From Cribrihabitans_A neustonicus (GTDB taxonomy: Bacteria > Pseudomonadota > Alphaproteobacteria > Rhodobacterales > Rhodobacteraceae): a stretch of DNA of 64,000 bases. Position numbers and translations under genes: made by a program. The stretch is from positions 620,001-684,000 of the forward strand of contig NZ_JBMERQ010000002.1 of NCBI RefSeq assembly GCF_048820895.1, read 5' to 3'. How positions within the stretch are numbered: the stretch's first letter is position 1; every line of letters starts with the position of its first letter. Positions 33,996 to 41,283 of this stretch are shown here, one piece after another. The notes below the pieces were generated by a model. The model made no database searches. It saw only the letters and a list, made by a program, of their open reading frames with translations, and was not told the origin of the DNA.

Positions 33996-34496
33996 ATGGA
34001 CCACGTGGATTTTGTTACCCAGCAATGGGAACGCGAGCGGCCGGACCTCGATGTCACGGCCATGGGAGTGATCGGGCGGGTGGCGCGGCTTTACCTTGCC
34101 TATCAGCAGGAGATGCAGAAGACCTTCGCCGCCTTCGGGCTCAACGCGGCGAAGTTCGACGTGCTGGCGACGCTGCGCCGGGCGGGCGCGCCGCATGCGC
34201 TGTCGCCGGGGGCCTTGATGCAGGCGACGATGGTGGCCTCGGGCACGATGACCAACCGGATCGACCGGCTGGCCGCCGATGGGCTGGTGCGGCGGGAGGT
34301 GAACCCGGAGGACAGCCGCAGTTTCCTGATCGCGCTGACGCCGGAGGGGCGCGAGTTGATCGACCGCGCGGTGACGGAGCATGTCGAAACCCAGGCGCGG
34401 CTCATCGCGGGGCTGGCGCCGGAGGAGGTGCAGACGCTGAAGACGCTTCTGTCCAGGGCGCAGGTCTCGGCCGAGGCGGCGGGCGGAAAGGCGTAA
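33996..34496 (+). CDS. MarR-family transcriptional regulator
   Basis: A 166-residue winged-helix repressor. Helix 1 and the dimer region come first (QQWERERPDLDVTAMGVIGRVARLYLAYQQ), then the recognition helix MQATMVASGTMTNRIDRLAADG and the wing LVRREVNPEDSRSFLIALTPEG, which is the canonical MarR DNA-binding hairpin. It is divergent from an EamA transporter, and palindromes just upstream of both starts suggest repression of both. Ligand unknown. The ATG at 33996 lies 20 bp after the second dyad. Confidence 0.93.
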   Translation: MDHVDFVTQQWERERPDLDVTAMGVIGRVARLYLAYQQEMQKTFAAFGLNAAKFDVLATLRRAGAPHALSPGALMQATMVASGTMTNRIDRLAADGLVRREVNPEDSRSFLIALTPEGRELIDRAVTEHVETQARLIAGLAPEEVQTLKTLLSRAQVSAEAAGGKA

Positions 34497-34648
34497 CCCC
34501 TGCGAGGGCGCGCGCCCGCGCAGGGCGGCGGAGCCGCGCTGCGCCCGGCCCAACGGGAGCTGTTGCGCCCAGGGGCGCGGCGGCGACGGGCGGGAGGGTG
34601 CCCGCCGCCATCATGTCAGAGCCATTTCAGGGCCATGTCAGGCCCGGA

Positions 34649-35638
34649 TCAGATCAGGCCGTGGGATTGCAGCAGCGCCTTCAGGTCGGTCTGCGGGCGC
34701 GGGCCGATGTGGCGGATCACCTCGCCTGCGCAGACGCAGCCGATGCGGGCGCTGGTTTCCAGGTCGCGCCCCGTCGACAGGCCAAACAGGAAGCCCGCGG
34801 CAAACTGGTCGCCCGCGCCGGAGGCATCCACGGGTGTGATCTTCTCGACCCCCACCTCGATGCGCTTATCGCCCGACAGCACGATGACGCCATCGCCCGA
34901 GCGGGTGCAGACCACCAGCGGGCAGATCGCGGCGGTCCTGGCCAGGGCGTGCTCCAGGTCATCGGTTTCGAACAGGGACAGGATCTCCGCCTCGTTGCCG
35001 ATTACGTAGTCCAGATCGTGTTCGATCAGCGACAGGAAATCGGCGCGGTGGCGCTCGACGCAGAACGGGTCCGAGATCGAGATGCCGGCCTTGCCGCCGC
35101 CGTCGCGGCTGGCGCGGGCTGCTTCGCGGAAGGCGGTCTTGCCCGCGTCATGGTCGAAGAGATAGCCCTCCAGGAACATGATCTCTGCCTTGCCGGAGAC
35201 CCGTTCGGGCACATCGTCGCTGGTCAGCCCGGTGGAAATCCCGAGGTAGGTGTTCATCGAGCGTTCGCCGTCGGGCGAGACGAAGATCATCGAGCGCGAA
35301 GTCGGCAGTTCGCCGCCGGGCACCGGCGGGTTCACGAAGTCGATGCCCTCATCGGTCATCGCCTTGGCATAGAACCGCCCCAGCGCGTCGTCATGCACGC
35401 GCCCGATGAAGGCGGACTTCAGCCCCAGAGCGCCGGCTCCGGCGATGGTGTTGGCAACCGAGCCGCCGGGGGTCTGCACCCGCTCCTGCATCGCCGCATA
35501 GAGCACTTCGCCGCGCTCGCGCTCGATCAGCTGCATAATGCCCTTCCCGATCCCCATGTGGTCGAGAAAGCTGTCGTCGCAACGGCTGATGACGTCGACG
35601 ACGGCGTTGCCGATGCCGACCAGCTGGTAGGTGGTCAT
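34649..35638 (-). CDS. PfkB-family carbohydrate kinase, adenosine-kinase-like
   Basis: A 329-residue sugar/nucleoside kinase. Family signatures are GGSVANTIAGAGALG near residue 58 and the catalytic-loop motif DASGAGDQFAAGFL near residue 272, with the catalytic Asp in GAGD. The opening TTYQLVGIGNAVVDVISRCDD resembles bacterial adenosine kinases of alphaproteobacteria rather than ribokinase. It probably phosphorylates adenosine to AMP or another nucleoside. It shares four bases with the 3' end of nth, so the two are coupled. Confidence 0.9.
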   Translation of the reverse strand: MTTYQLVGIGNAVVDVISRCDDSFLDHMGIGKGIMQLIERERGEVLYAAMQERVQTPGGSVANTIAGAGALGLKSAFIGRVHDDALGRFYAKAMTDEGIDFVNPPVPGGELPTSRSMIFVSPDGERSMNTYLGISTGLTSDDVPERVSGKAEIMFLEGYLFDHDAGKTAFREAARASRDGGGKAGISISDPFCVERHRADFLSLIEHDLDYVIGNEAEILSLFETDDLEHALARTAAICPLVVCTRSGDGVIVLSGDKRIEVGVEKITPVDASGAGDQFAAGFLFGLSTGRDLETSARIGCVCAGEVIRHIGPRPQTDLKALLQSHGLI

Positions 35639-36279
35639 AGGTTCTTGTCCTCATATTGGCACAGGTCGCGGATCAGACAGGTGCCGCACAGCGGCTTGCG
35701 CGCCTTGCAGTGGTAGCGGCCATGCAGGATCAGCCAGTGATGGGCATGCTGCTGGAAATCCACGGGAATGTTGTCTTCGATGGCGCGTTCGACGGCGTCG
35801 ACGTCCTTGCCCGGGCAGATGCCGGAGCGGTTGCCCACACGGAAAATGTGGGTGTCGACCGCCTGCGCCGGGTAGCGCCACCACATGTTCAGCACCACGT
35901 TGGCGGTCTTTCGGCCGACGCCGGGCAGCGACTGCAGGGCGGCACGGGAATTGGGCACCTCGCCGCCGTATTGCTCGACCAGGATGCGCGACAGCTTGAT
36001 GACGTTCTTGGCCTTGTTGCGGTAGAGGCCGATGGTCCTGATGTGTTCGATCAGCCCCTCTTCGCCCAATTCCAGCATCTTTTGCGGGGTGTCGGCTATT
36101 TTGAAAAGCTCGCGGGTGGCTTTGTTGACGCCCGCGTCGGTGGCCTGCGCGGACAGCGCCACTGCCACCACCAGGGTGTAGGCGTTGACGTGCTCCAGTT
36201 CGCCTTTCGGCTCCGGCTCGGCAGCTTGGAACCGCGAGAAGATCTCGCGCAGGGTGTGGTAGTCGAGTTGCTTGGCCAT
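35635..36279 (-). CDS. nth: Endonuclease III (DNA glycosylase/AP lyase)
   Basis: Excises oxidised pyrimidines and nicks the abasic site. The 214-residue length is normal. The helix-hairpin-helix LPGVGRKTANVVLN carries the catalytic Lys, the catalytic Asp is in VDTHIFRVGNRSG, and the [4Fe-4S] ligands are in HCKARKPLCGTCLIRDLC with the correct C-x6-C-x2-C-x5-C spacing. The ATG at 36279 opens MAKQLDYHTLREIFSRF. It is first in an operon with the adenosine-kinase-like gene. Confidence 0.97.
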   Translation of the reverse strand: MAKQLDYHTLREIFSRFQAAEPEPKGELEHVNAYTLVVAVALSAQATDAGVNKATRELFKIADTPQKMLELGEEGLIEHIRTIGLYRNKAKNVIKLSRILVEQYGGEVPNSRAALQSLPGVGRKTANVVLNMWWRYPAQAVDTHIFRVGNRSGICPGKDVDAVERAIEDNIPVDFQQHAHHWLILHGRYHCKARKPLCGTCLIRDLCQYEDKNL

Positions 36280-36329
36280 AATATGGCTTAATGCCGCTTT
36301 GCCGCGCCCGCCGCAACGGCAAAGCGGCG

Positions 36330-36380
36330 GGGCGGTGTATGGGCGGTGTATGGGCGGTGTATGGGCGGTATACGGGCGGT
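36330..36380 (+). repeat. Tandem 11-bp repeat, about 4.5 copies
   Basis: GGGCGGTGTAT is repeated at 36330, 36341 and 36352 (exact), 36363 (GGGCGGTATAC) and partly at 36374 (GGGCGGTTGCC). It lies between divergent nth and the Ada-like gene, 106 bp before the latter. Such a short tandem array can change in copy number. Confidence 0.9.
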
Positions 36381-36485
36381 TGCCGGGCTCAGCGGGGGCC
36401 ATGGGGGCGGCGCAAGCCGCAAGTTCCGGGTCGATTGCCGGGCTTGCGCGTATTACCTTGGGGCAAGTCAGAACAGGTTGGGCCG

Positions 36486-37355
36486 ATGAATACCGAAGCG
36501 CGCGAAAACACTTATCATTACGGCGTCATGCGCCGCGCGATCGAGCTGATCGACGAAGGCGGCGAGGATCTGACGCTGGAGCAGCTGGCCGCGCGGATGG
36601 GCATGAGCCCGGCGCATTTTCAGCGGCTGTTTTCGGCCTGGGTCGGCGTCTCCCCCAAACGCTATCAGCAGTACTTGCGCCTGGGCCATGCCAAGACGCT
36701 CCTGCGCGAGCGCTTTACCACCCTGGATGCCGCGTATGCGGTGGGGCTGTCGGGTTCGGGGCGGCTGCACGATCTGTTCCTGCGCTGGGAGGCGATGAGT
36801 CCCGGCGAATATGCCCGCAAGGGCGACGGCTTGCGGATCTTCTGGGGCTGGTTCGACAGTCCTTTCGGGGAGGCGCTGGCGATGGGCACCGAAAAAGGAC
36901 TCTGCGGGCTGGCGTTCGCCGCCGAGACCGGACCGGACGCCGCGATGGCCGACATGCGGGCGCGCTGGCCGCTGGCGGAATTCGTGGAGCAGCCGGCCGC
37001 CCTGAGGCCGCTGGTGGAGGCCGCCTTTGCCCAGCGGGGCGAAACAGCGCTGCACCTGATCGGCGCACCGATGCAGATCAAGGTCTGGGAAGCGCTGCTG
37101 CGCATCCCTTCGGGCCACGTCACCACGTACTCCGAGATTGCCCAGGCGATCGGCGCACCCAAGGCGGTGCGGGCGGTGGGCACGGCGGTAGGGCGCAACC
37201 CGGTAAGCTGGCTGATTCCCTGTCACCGTGCCCTGCGCAAGTCCGGCGCGCTCGGCGGCTACCACTGGGGGCTGCCGGTCAAGCGCGCGATGCTGGCTTT
37301 CGAGGCAGCGCAGGACGATGCGGCCGGAGCGGCAACGCCCTCCGCAGCGCGCTGA
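36486..37355 (+). CDS. AraC-type HTH plus O6-methylguanine-DNA methyltransferase (Ada-like without zinc domain)
   Basis: A 289-residue fusion of an AraC-type helix-turn-helix domain (about 14-110: LTLEQLAARMGMSPAHFQRLFSAWVGVSP) and a methylated-DNA cysteine methyltransferase (about 115-280). The acceptor cysteine is Cys246 in NPVSWLIPCHRALR, and the substrate-binding KVWEALLRIPSGHVTTYSEIA segment is intact. The N-terminal Zn-binding Ada domain that repairs methylphosphotriesters (Cys38 in E. coli Ada) is missing, as in many shorter Ada-like proteins. It should repair O6-alkylguanine; transcriptional control by methylation cannot be assumed. Its 3' end overlaps a small opposite-strand gene. 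Confidence 0.92.
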   Translation: MNTEARENTYHYGVMRRAIELIDEGGEDLTLEQLAARMGMSPAHFQRLFSAWVGVSPKRYQQYLRLGHAKTLLRERFTTLDAAYAVGLSGSGRLHDLFLRWEAMSPGEYARKGDGLRIFWGWFDSPFGEALAMGTEKGLCGLAFAAETGPDAAMADMRARWPLAEFVEQPAALRPLVEAAFAQRGETALHLIGAPMQIKVWEALLRIPSGHVTTYSEIAQAIGAPKAVRAVGTAVGRNPVSWLIPCHRALRKSGALGGYHWGLPVKRAMLAFEAAQDDAAGAATPSAAR

Positions 37356-37536
37356 GGAGCCGGGGCCAGAGCGGCGGGCGGCTGCGCCTGCTCAAGCAGG
37401 CGGCGGCGCGGGCTTCTGCCTCGAAGCGTTTCCGGGCTGCCTCCCGTTCGATCTCGTAGGCGCGTGGCGCGCGCTGGCGGGTGTCCCAGCGCTCCAGCCC
37501 GAAGGTCATCATCACGATCCAGTCGTTGGACAGCAT
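37279..37536 (-). CDS. Small hypothetical protein, 85 aa, basic C-terminus
   Basis: MLSNDWIVMMTFGLERWDTR opens the protein, followed by a charged helix (APRAYEIEREAARKRFEAEARAA) and a very Arg/Pro-rich tail. A strong AAAGGAGA ribosome site sits 6 bases upstream of the ATG at 37536, and it is divergent from a WYL regulator with a shared dyad in between. Its last 77 bases run antisense to the 3' end of the Ada-like gene. Function unknown. Good ribosome site and position support a real gene; the tail could be affected by the overlap. Confidence 0.65.
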   Translation of the reverse strand: MLSNDWIVMMTFGLERWDTRQRAPRAYEIEREAARKRFEAEARAAACLSRRSRPPLWPRLLSALRRALPLRPHRPALPRKPASRA

Positions 37537-37579
37537 GGGGTATCTCCTTTCTGCGGTATGCAGAGAAAAGCAGATCGCT

Positions 37580-37599
37580 GCTGACATGATGCTGTCAGC
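37580..37599. promoter_or_regulatory. Perfect dyad between small gene and WYL regulator
   Basis: GCTGACA-N6-TGTCAGC is a perfect 7-bp inverted repeat. A further half-site GTGTCAGC lies 14 bases downstream (37613-37620). The position in a 134-bp divergent gap next to a WYL-family regulator suggests an operator for both promoters. Confidence 0.6.
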
Positions 37600-37670
37600 A
37601 TTATGTGCTAGAGTGTCAGCAGCCTGTCACTGGAGCCCCGCCCGCTGGGCCCGCCACCGGAGCCCCTGCC

Positions 37671-38360
37671 ATGCCGCGCACCGGCCGCCTGTTTGAAATC
37701 ATCCAGATCCTGCGCGCCGCCTCCGCGCCGGTGCGGGCCGAGGACCTGGCGGCGCAGCTTGAGGTCTCCAAGCGCACGGTCTACCGCGACATCGCTGCGC
37801 TGCAGGCGATGCGCACGCCGGTCGAGGGCGAGGCGGGAATCGGCTACGTGCTGCGCGGCGGCTATGACCTGCCGCCCCTGAACTTCGACGAGGAGGAGCT
37901 GGAAGCGCTGCACGTGGGCCTCGCCATGCTGATCCGCACCGGGGACGGCGCCTTGCAGCGCGCCGCCGCCCGGGTCAGCCGCAAGATCAAAGACGTGCAT
38001 GCCACTGCCGACTGGCTCCAGGTGGCGCCCTGGGGCGCCCCGCCGGACGATCCCGAGAAAGGCTGTGTGCCAAAAGCGCTGCTGCGCCAGGCGGTGCGCG
38101 AGAGCCGCAAGCTGGAGCTCACCTATCTGGATGCCGCGGGCGGCCAGACGCACCGCCGGGTGCGGCCGCTGGCGCTGATTTACCACATCGAAGCGACGCT
38201 GCTGGCCGCCTGGTGCGAGCTGCGCGGCGGCTTCCGGCATTTCCGCACCGACCGGATGCTGTCGGCGGAACTGCTGGAGGCGGGGTTTGCGGATGAGGCC
38301 TGCGCCCTGCGGAAGCTGTGGATGGAACAGGAAAGCTGGGACTATGTTTTCGACCCCTAA
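37671..38360 (+). CDS. WYL-domain transcriptional regulator (YafY/DeoR-like HTH)
   Basis: A 229-residue regulator with an N-terminal HTH_11 winged helix (PRTGRLFEIIQILRAASAPVRAEDLAAQLEVSKRTVYRDI) and a WYL domain in the C-terminal half (about 135-210; LALIYHIEATLLAAWCELRGGFRHFR). Regulators of this type bind nucleic acids or nucleotides as effectors. It is divergent from the small gene at 37536, whose promoter holds a perfect dyad. The short distance and orientation suggest control of that gene. Effector not known. Confidence 0.9.
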   Translation: MPRTGRLFEIIQILRAASAPVRAEDLAAQLEVSKRTVYRDIAALQAMRTPVEGEAGIGYVLRGGYDLPPLNFDEEELEALHVGLAMLIRTGDGALQRAAARVSRKIKDVHATADWLQVAPWGAPPDDPEKGCVPKALLRQAVRESRKLELTYLDAAGGQTHRRVRPLALIYHIEATLLAAWCELRGGFRHFRTDRMLSAELLEAGFADEACALRKLWMEQESWDYVFDP

Positions 38361-38498
38361 GGGGCGCAGGCTGTTCCTTGCGCGGCAATCCGCCGAGGCA
38401 GCGCGGCTTTCCCTTGTTATGCGGCGGCCGCCCCCCGATATACTTGGCGGCAAAAATTTGAAGCGCATCAAGCGCCCGAAATGCGAGAAGGCAGTTCT

Positions 38499-39158
38499 AT
38501 GATGAAGACGAAACTCACTACCGCCGGCGTGCTGGCCGCCGTCCTGGGCCTGAGCGCCTGTACCGATCCCGCTACCATCGGCACGCCGGGCAGCAATACC
38601 CAGTCGGGCGCCATCCTCGGCGGCATCATCGGCGCGGGTGTCGGTGCGATCGCCAATGACTCGGACCCCGGACTTGGCGCTGCAACCGGTGCTCTGGTCG
38701 GTGCCGCTGCCGGCAGCGTGATCGGCAACCAGCTGGACGCGCAGGAGCGCGAGCTGCGCCAGAACCTGGCCAATGACGAGATCACCATCGTCAACACCGG
38801 CGACCGGCTGATCCTGTCGTTCCCGAACGACCTGACATTCGCAACCGACAGCTACGCGATCTCGCCTGCCGTCCAGGGCGACCTGCGCCGGGTGGCGGGC
38901 ACCCTGGTGCGCTTCCCCAACAGCACCGTGCAGGTGATCGGCCATACCGACAGCGACGGCGACGCGGGCTACAACCAGCGCCTTTCCGAGCGCCGCGCGC
39001 AGGCGGTGGCCGACCAGATCGCGGCCGGCGGCGTGCCTTACAGCCGCCTCCGCATCATCGGCCGCGGCGAGGAGCAGCCGGTGGCCTCGAACCTGAACCC
39101 GGCCGGCAAGGCGCAGAACCGCCGGGTCGAGGTGGTGGTGATCCCGCAGCAGCGCTGA
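38499..39158 (+). CDS. OmpA-family outer-membrane lipoprotein with glycine-zipper segment
   Basis: A 219-residue lipoprotein: signal peptide with lipobox LGLSAC (lipidated Cys near residue 22), a Gly-rich hydrophobic glycine-zipper segment (ILGGIIGAGVGAIAND and AATGALVGAAAGSVIGNQ), then a C-terminal OmpA domain (about 95-219) for binding peptidoglycan, including QVIGHTDSDGDAGYNQRLSERRA and NRRVEVVV. It resembles YiaD/Pal-like proteins. GAGAAGG precedes a double ATG at 38499/38502; either may be used. A clean terminator follows. Confidence 0.93.
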   Translation: MMKTKLTTAGVLAAVLGLSACTDPATIGTPGSNTQSGAILGGIIGAGVGAIANDSDPGLGAATGALVGAAAGSVIGNQLDAQERELRQNLANDEITIVNTGDRLILSFPNDLTFATDSYAISPAVQGDLRRVAGTLVRFPNSTVQVIGHTDSDGDAGYNQRLSERRAQAVADQIAAGGVPYSRLRIIGRGEEQPVASNLNPAGKAQNRRVEVVVIPQQR

Positions 39159-39185
39159 TCCTGCCGGTTTCCGCAGAGACAGAGG

Positions 39186-39214
39186 CCCGTCCCGGTTCCG
39201 GGGCGGGTTTTTTC
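39186..39214 (+). terminator. Rho-independent terminator after the OmpA lipoprotein gene
   Basis: The stem CCCGTCCC/GGGGCGGG (one G-T pair) with loop GGTTCC is followed by a TTTTTTCTGTTT run. It starts 27 bp after the stop codon. Confidence 0.92.
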
Positions 39215-39267
39215 TGTTTGATCCCGTGGCGCTGAACAATGCCGCCGCGCCCCTGCCTGAGAGATGA

Positions 39268-39410
39268 GCCGTGCATTGACGGCGCGCGCGGGGGCGATCC
39301 GAACGGCAATTGTTGGCAGTTTATCCCGGCCAAGTCCGTACCTCTTTTCGAAGGCATTCCCAGCCTCCGCCAAATCGCCGCCGCGTGGGGGCGCGCCGGC
39401 GATGCGCGGC
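39268..39410 (-). repeat. 143-bp dispersed intergenic element, copy D (reverse orientation)
   Basis: Fourth copy, on the minus strand, with terminal inverted repeats at 39268-39287 and 39391-39410. Flanking homology continues to about 39436 (CCTTGTTCCGCGCTGGG). It stands between the OmpA lipoprotein terminator and the flavin reductase gene, the rest of that 420-bp gap being without any supported gene. Confidence 0.85.
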
Positions 39411-39578
39411 GGGCTGCGCCCTTGTTCCGCGCTGGGGGCGGTTGAGGCCGCGCCGGGGGCTGGCTCTCTGCACAGGCACTGCGCGGGGATGCCCGGTTCC
39501 GGCGGCGGGCGGGCTCGGGCATGATGGTGGAAACCGCCGGCGCTTACCGGTCCCCCTGCGCGAAAGGACTGCCCCCCG

Positions 39579-40121
39579 ATGACCACCCCTGTCTTGCTCA
39601 CAATCTCCGGCTCCTTGCGCCGCGACTCCTGCAACCGCAAGCTCCTGCGCGAGGCGGCGCGGCTGTTCGGCCCGGCGGATGTGCTGGCGGGCGATTTGAA
39701 CCTGCCGCTCTACGATGGCGACGCGGAGATGGCAGACGGAATTCCGGAGGCGGCTGAACGGCTTCACAGCCAGATCGCGGCGGCGGATGCGGTTGCGATT
39801 TCAACCCCGGAATACAACAAGGGTCCGTCTGGCGTGCTGAAGAACGCGCTCGACTGGGTGAGCCGGATCAAGGGCAACCCCTGGGCCGACAAACCGGTGG
39901 CGGTGATGTCGGCCGCGGCGGGCCGGGCGGGCGGCGAGCGCGCCCAGATGGTGCTGCGGGGCTTTCTGGTGGCCTTTCAGCCGAGGCTTTTGACCGGGCC
40001 GGAGATGCATCTGGCTGATTGCCGGAACCAGTTCGATGACGATGGGCGGCTGCTGAGCGAGCGCTATGAGAAGACGCTTGCCACGCTGATGGGCAAGCTG
40101 CGTGCCGCGCATGAGAGATGA
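39579..40121 (+). CDS. NADPH-dependent FMN reductase / quinone or azo reductase (ChrR/YieF-like)
   Basis: A 180-residue flavodoxin-like flavoprotein. The phosphate-binding loop is ISGSLRRDSCNRKLL, and the isoalloxazine-binding loop is STPEYNKGPSGVLKNALDWVSR, both diagnostic of the NADPH_FMN_red family. Members reduce quinones, azo dyes or chromate with two electrons. Length is normal. Next gene in the same direction starts 36 bp later. Confidence 0.92.
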   Translation: MTTPVLLTISGSLRRDSCNRKLLREAARLFGPADVLAGDLNLPLYDGDAEMADGIPEAAERLHSQIAAADAVAISTPEYNKGPSGVLKNALDWVSRIKGNPWADKPVAVMSAAAGRAGGERAQMVLRGFLVAFQPRLLTGPEMHLADCRNQFDDDGRLLSERYEKTLATLMGKLRAAHER

Positions 40122-40157
40122 GGTTGCCTCACACGCGGAGGCCGCTAGGGTGGCGCC

Positions 40158-40991
40158 ATGACCAGCCCGGATGACACCGCCCCTGCCTCGCAACCGGAAA
40201 CCCGCGTGAGCGACGTGATGGACCCGGCCCGCGCCGCTGCCTTCCAGGCCGCGCTGGGGCTGGTGCCGGAGATTGCCGCGGGCAGCACCCTGCCGCCCTT
40301 CTTCCACCAGCTCTACTTCTGGACGCCGCTGCCGCCTTCCGACCTGGGCCGCGACGGGCATCCGCGGGTCGGCGGCGGCGGGCTGATCCCGGACCTCGGC
40401 CTGCCGCGGCGGATGTGGGCGGGCGGACGGCTGCGGTTCGAGGCGCCCTTGCGCGCGGGTATCGCGGCGGAGAAACGCTCGGTGCTCGAGAAAGCCGGGC
40501 GCAAGCAGGGCCGGAGCGGACCGCTCGGATTTGTCACCCTGCGCCACGAGATCCGGCAGGCAGGTGCGCTGTGCCTCACCGAATGGCACGACCTGGTCTA
40601 CCGCGAGGATCCCGCGCCCGGCGCGCCCGCCCCGGTGCCGCCGGAGGCGCGGGTCGATGAGCATGACGCGCGGGCGGTCTCTTTCTCCTCGACGCTGCTG
40701 TTCCGCTATTCGGCGCTGACCTTCAACGGGCACCGCATCCACTATGACCTCGACTACGCCCGGCAGGTGGAGGGCTACGGCGGGCTGGTGGTGCACGGGC
40801 CGCTTCTGGCGCAGCATCTGATGCTGATGGCGGAGGAGGCGCTGGGTCCGCTCAGGGAGTTTTCTTTCCGGGCGTCGTCGCCGTTGATGCACACCGAACG
40901 TGCCGAGTTGTGCCGCTTGGGCCGGCAGCTCTGGGTGCGCGGGCCGGACGGGCGGGAGTGCATGCGGGCAGAGGCGGTGCCGCACGAGTAA
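40158..40991 (+). CDS. MaoC-like FAS1-type dehydratase (mesaconyl-C4-CoA hydratase family)
   Basis: A 277-residue double hot-dog protein. The N-terminal half is the FAS1-like dehydratase domain (LPPFFHQLYFWTPLPPSDLGRDGHPRVGG), the C-terminal half a MaoC-type domain with the catalytic Asp/His in FNGHRIHYDLDYARQVEGY and GLVVHGPLLAQHL. The arrangement matches mesaconyl-C4-CoA hydratase / itaconyl-CoA hydratase-like proteins, which hydrate enoyl-CoA type substrates. The true substrate in this bacterium is unknown. Followed by a 290-bp region with tandem hairpin repeats. Confidence 0.87.
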   Translation: MTSPDDTAPASQPETRVSDVMDPARAAAFQAALGLVPEIAAGSTLPPFFHQLYFWTPLPPSDLGRDGHPRVGGGGLIPDLGLPRRMWAGGRLRFEAPLRAGIAAEKRSVLEKAGRKQGRSGPLGFVTLRHEIRQAGALCLTEWHDLVYREDPAPGAPAPVPPEARVDEHDARAVSFSSTLLFRYSALTFNGHRIHYDLDYARQVEGYGGLVVHGPLLAQHLMLMAEEALGPLREFSFRASSPLMHTERAELCRLGRQLWVRGPDGRECMRAEAVPHE

Positions 40992-41054
40992 GGGGGAGCG
41001 CTCCCGCGCCCCAAGCTGCCCCTTCGCGGGACAGATTAGGGGCTTGGGCCGGGC

Positions 41055-41143
41055 GCCGCTGCGCGGCGCGATAGGGAAAGTTCCGCCGCTGCGCGGCGCG
41101 AAAAGGAAAGTGCCGCCGCTGCGCGGCGGGGAGATTTACTGAG
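41055..41143 (+). repeat. Three tandem 30-bp repeats, each with a small hairpin
   Basis: GCCGCTGCGCGGCG-type units start at 41055, 41085 and 41115, with an exact 30-bp period: the hairpin part is nearly constant, followed by a GAWAGGGAAAGTTCC-like spacer. Further downstream a GAGGGGGC/GCCCCTC hairpin (41152-41171) and a larger GTCAAGGG...CCCTTGAC inverted repeat (41208-41262) fill the rest of the gap up to the FAD oxidoreductase gene. Confidence 0.85.
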
Positions 41144-41283
41144 AAGCGCTTGAGGGGGCATTCTGCCCCTCAGGGCGCCTGGCCGACTTTGGGGCGCCCA
41201 TTGCCGCGTCAAGGGTGGACCGCGCGCGCCGCGCGGCGGCTTCGCCGCCCTTGACCCGGCAAAAGGCTGGAAGGGGGCGCGGG

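Noticed and set aside
41055..41143. CRISPR-like array (three 30-bp repeats)
   Set aside because: The units are directly joined without unique spacers, and no cas genes are present; they are tandem hairpin repeats.
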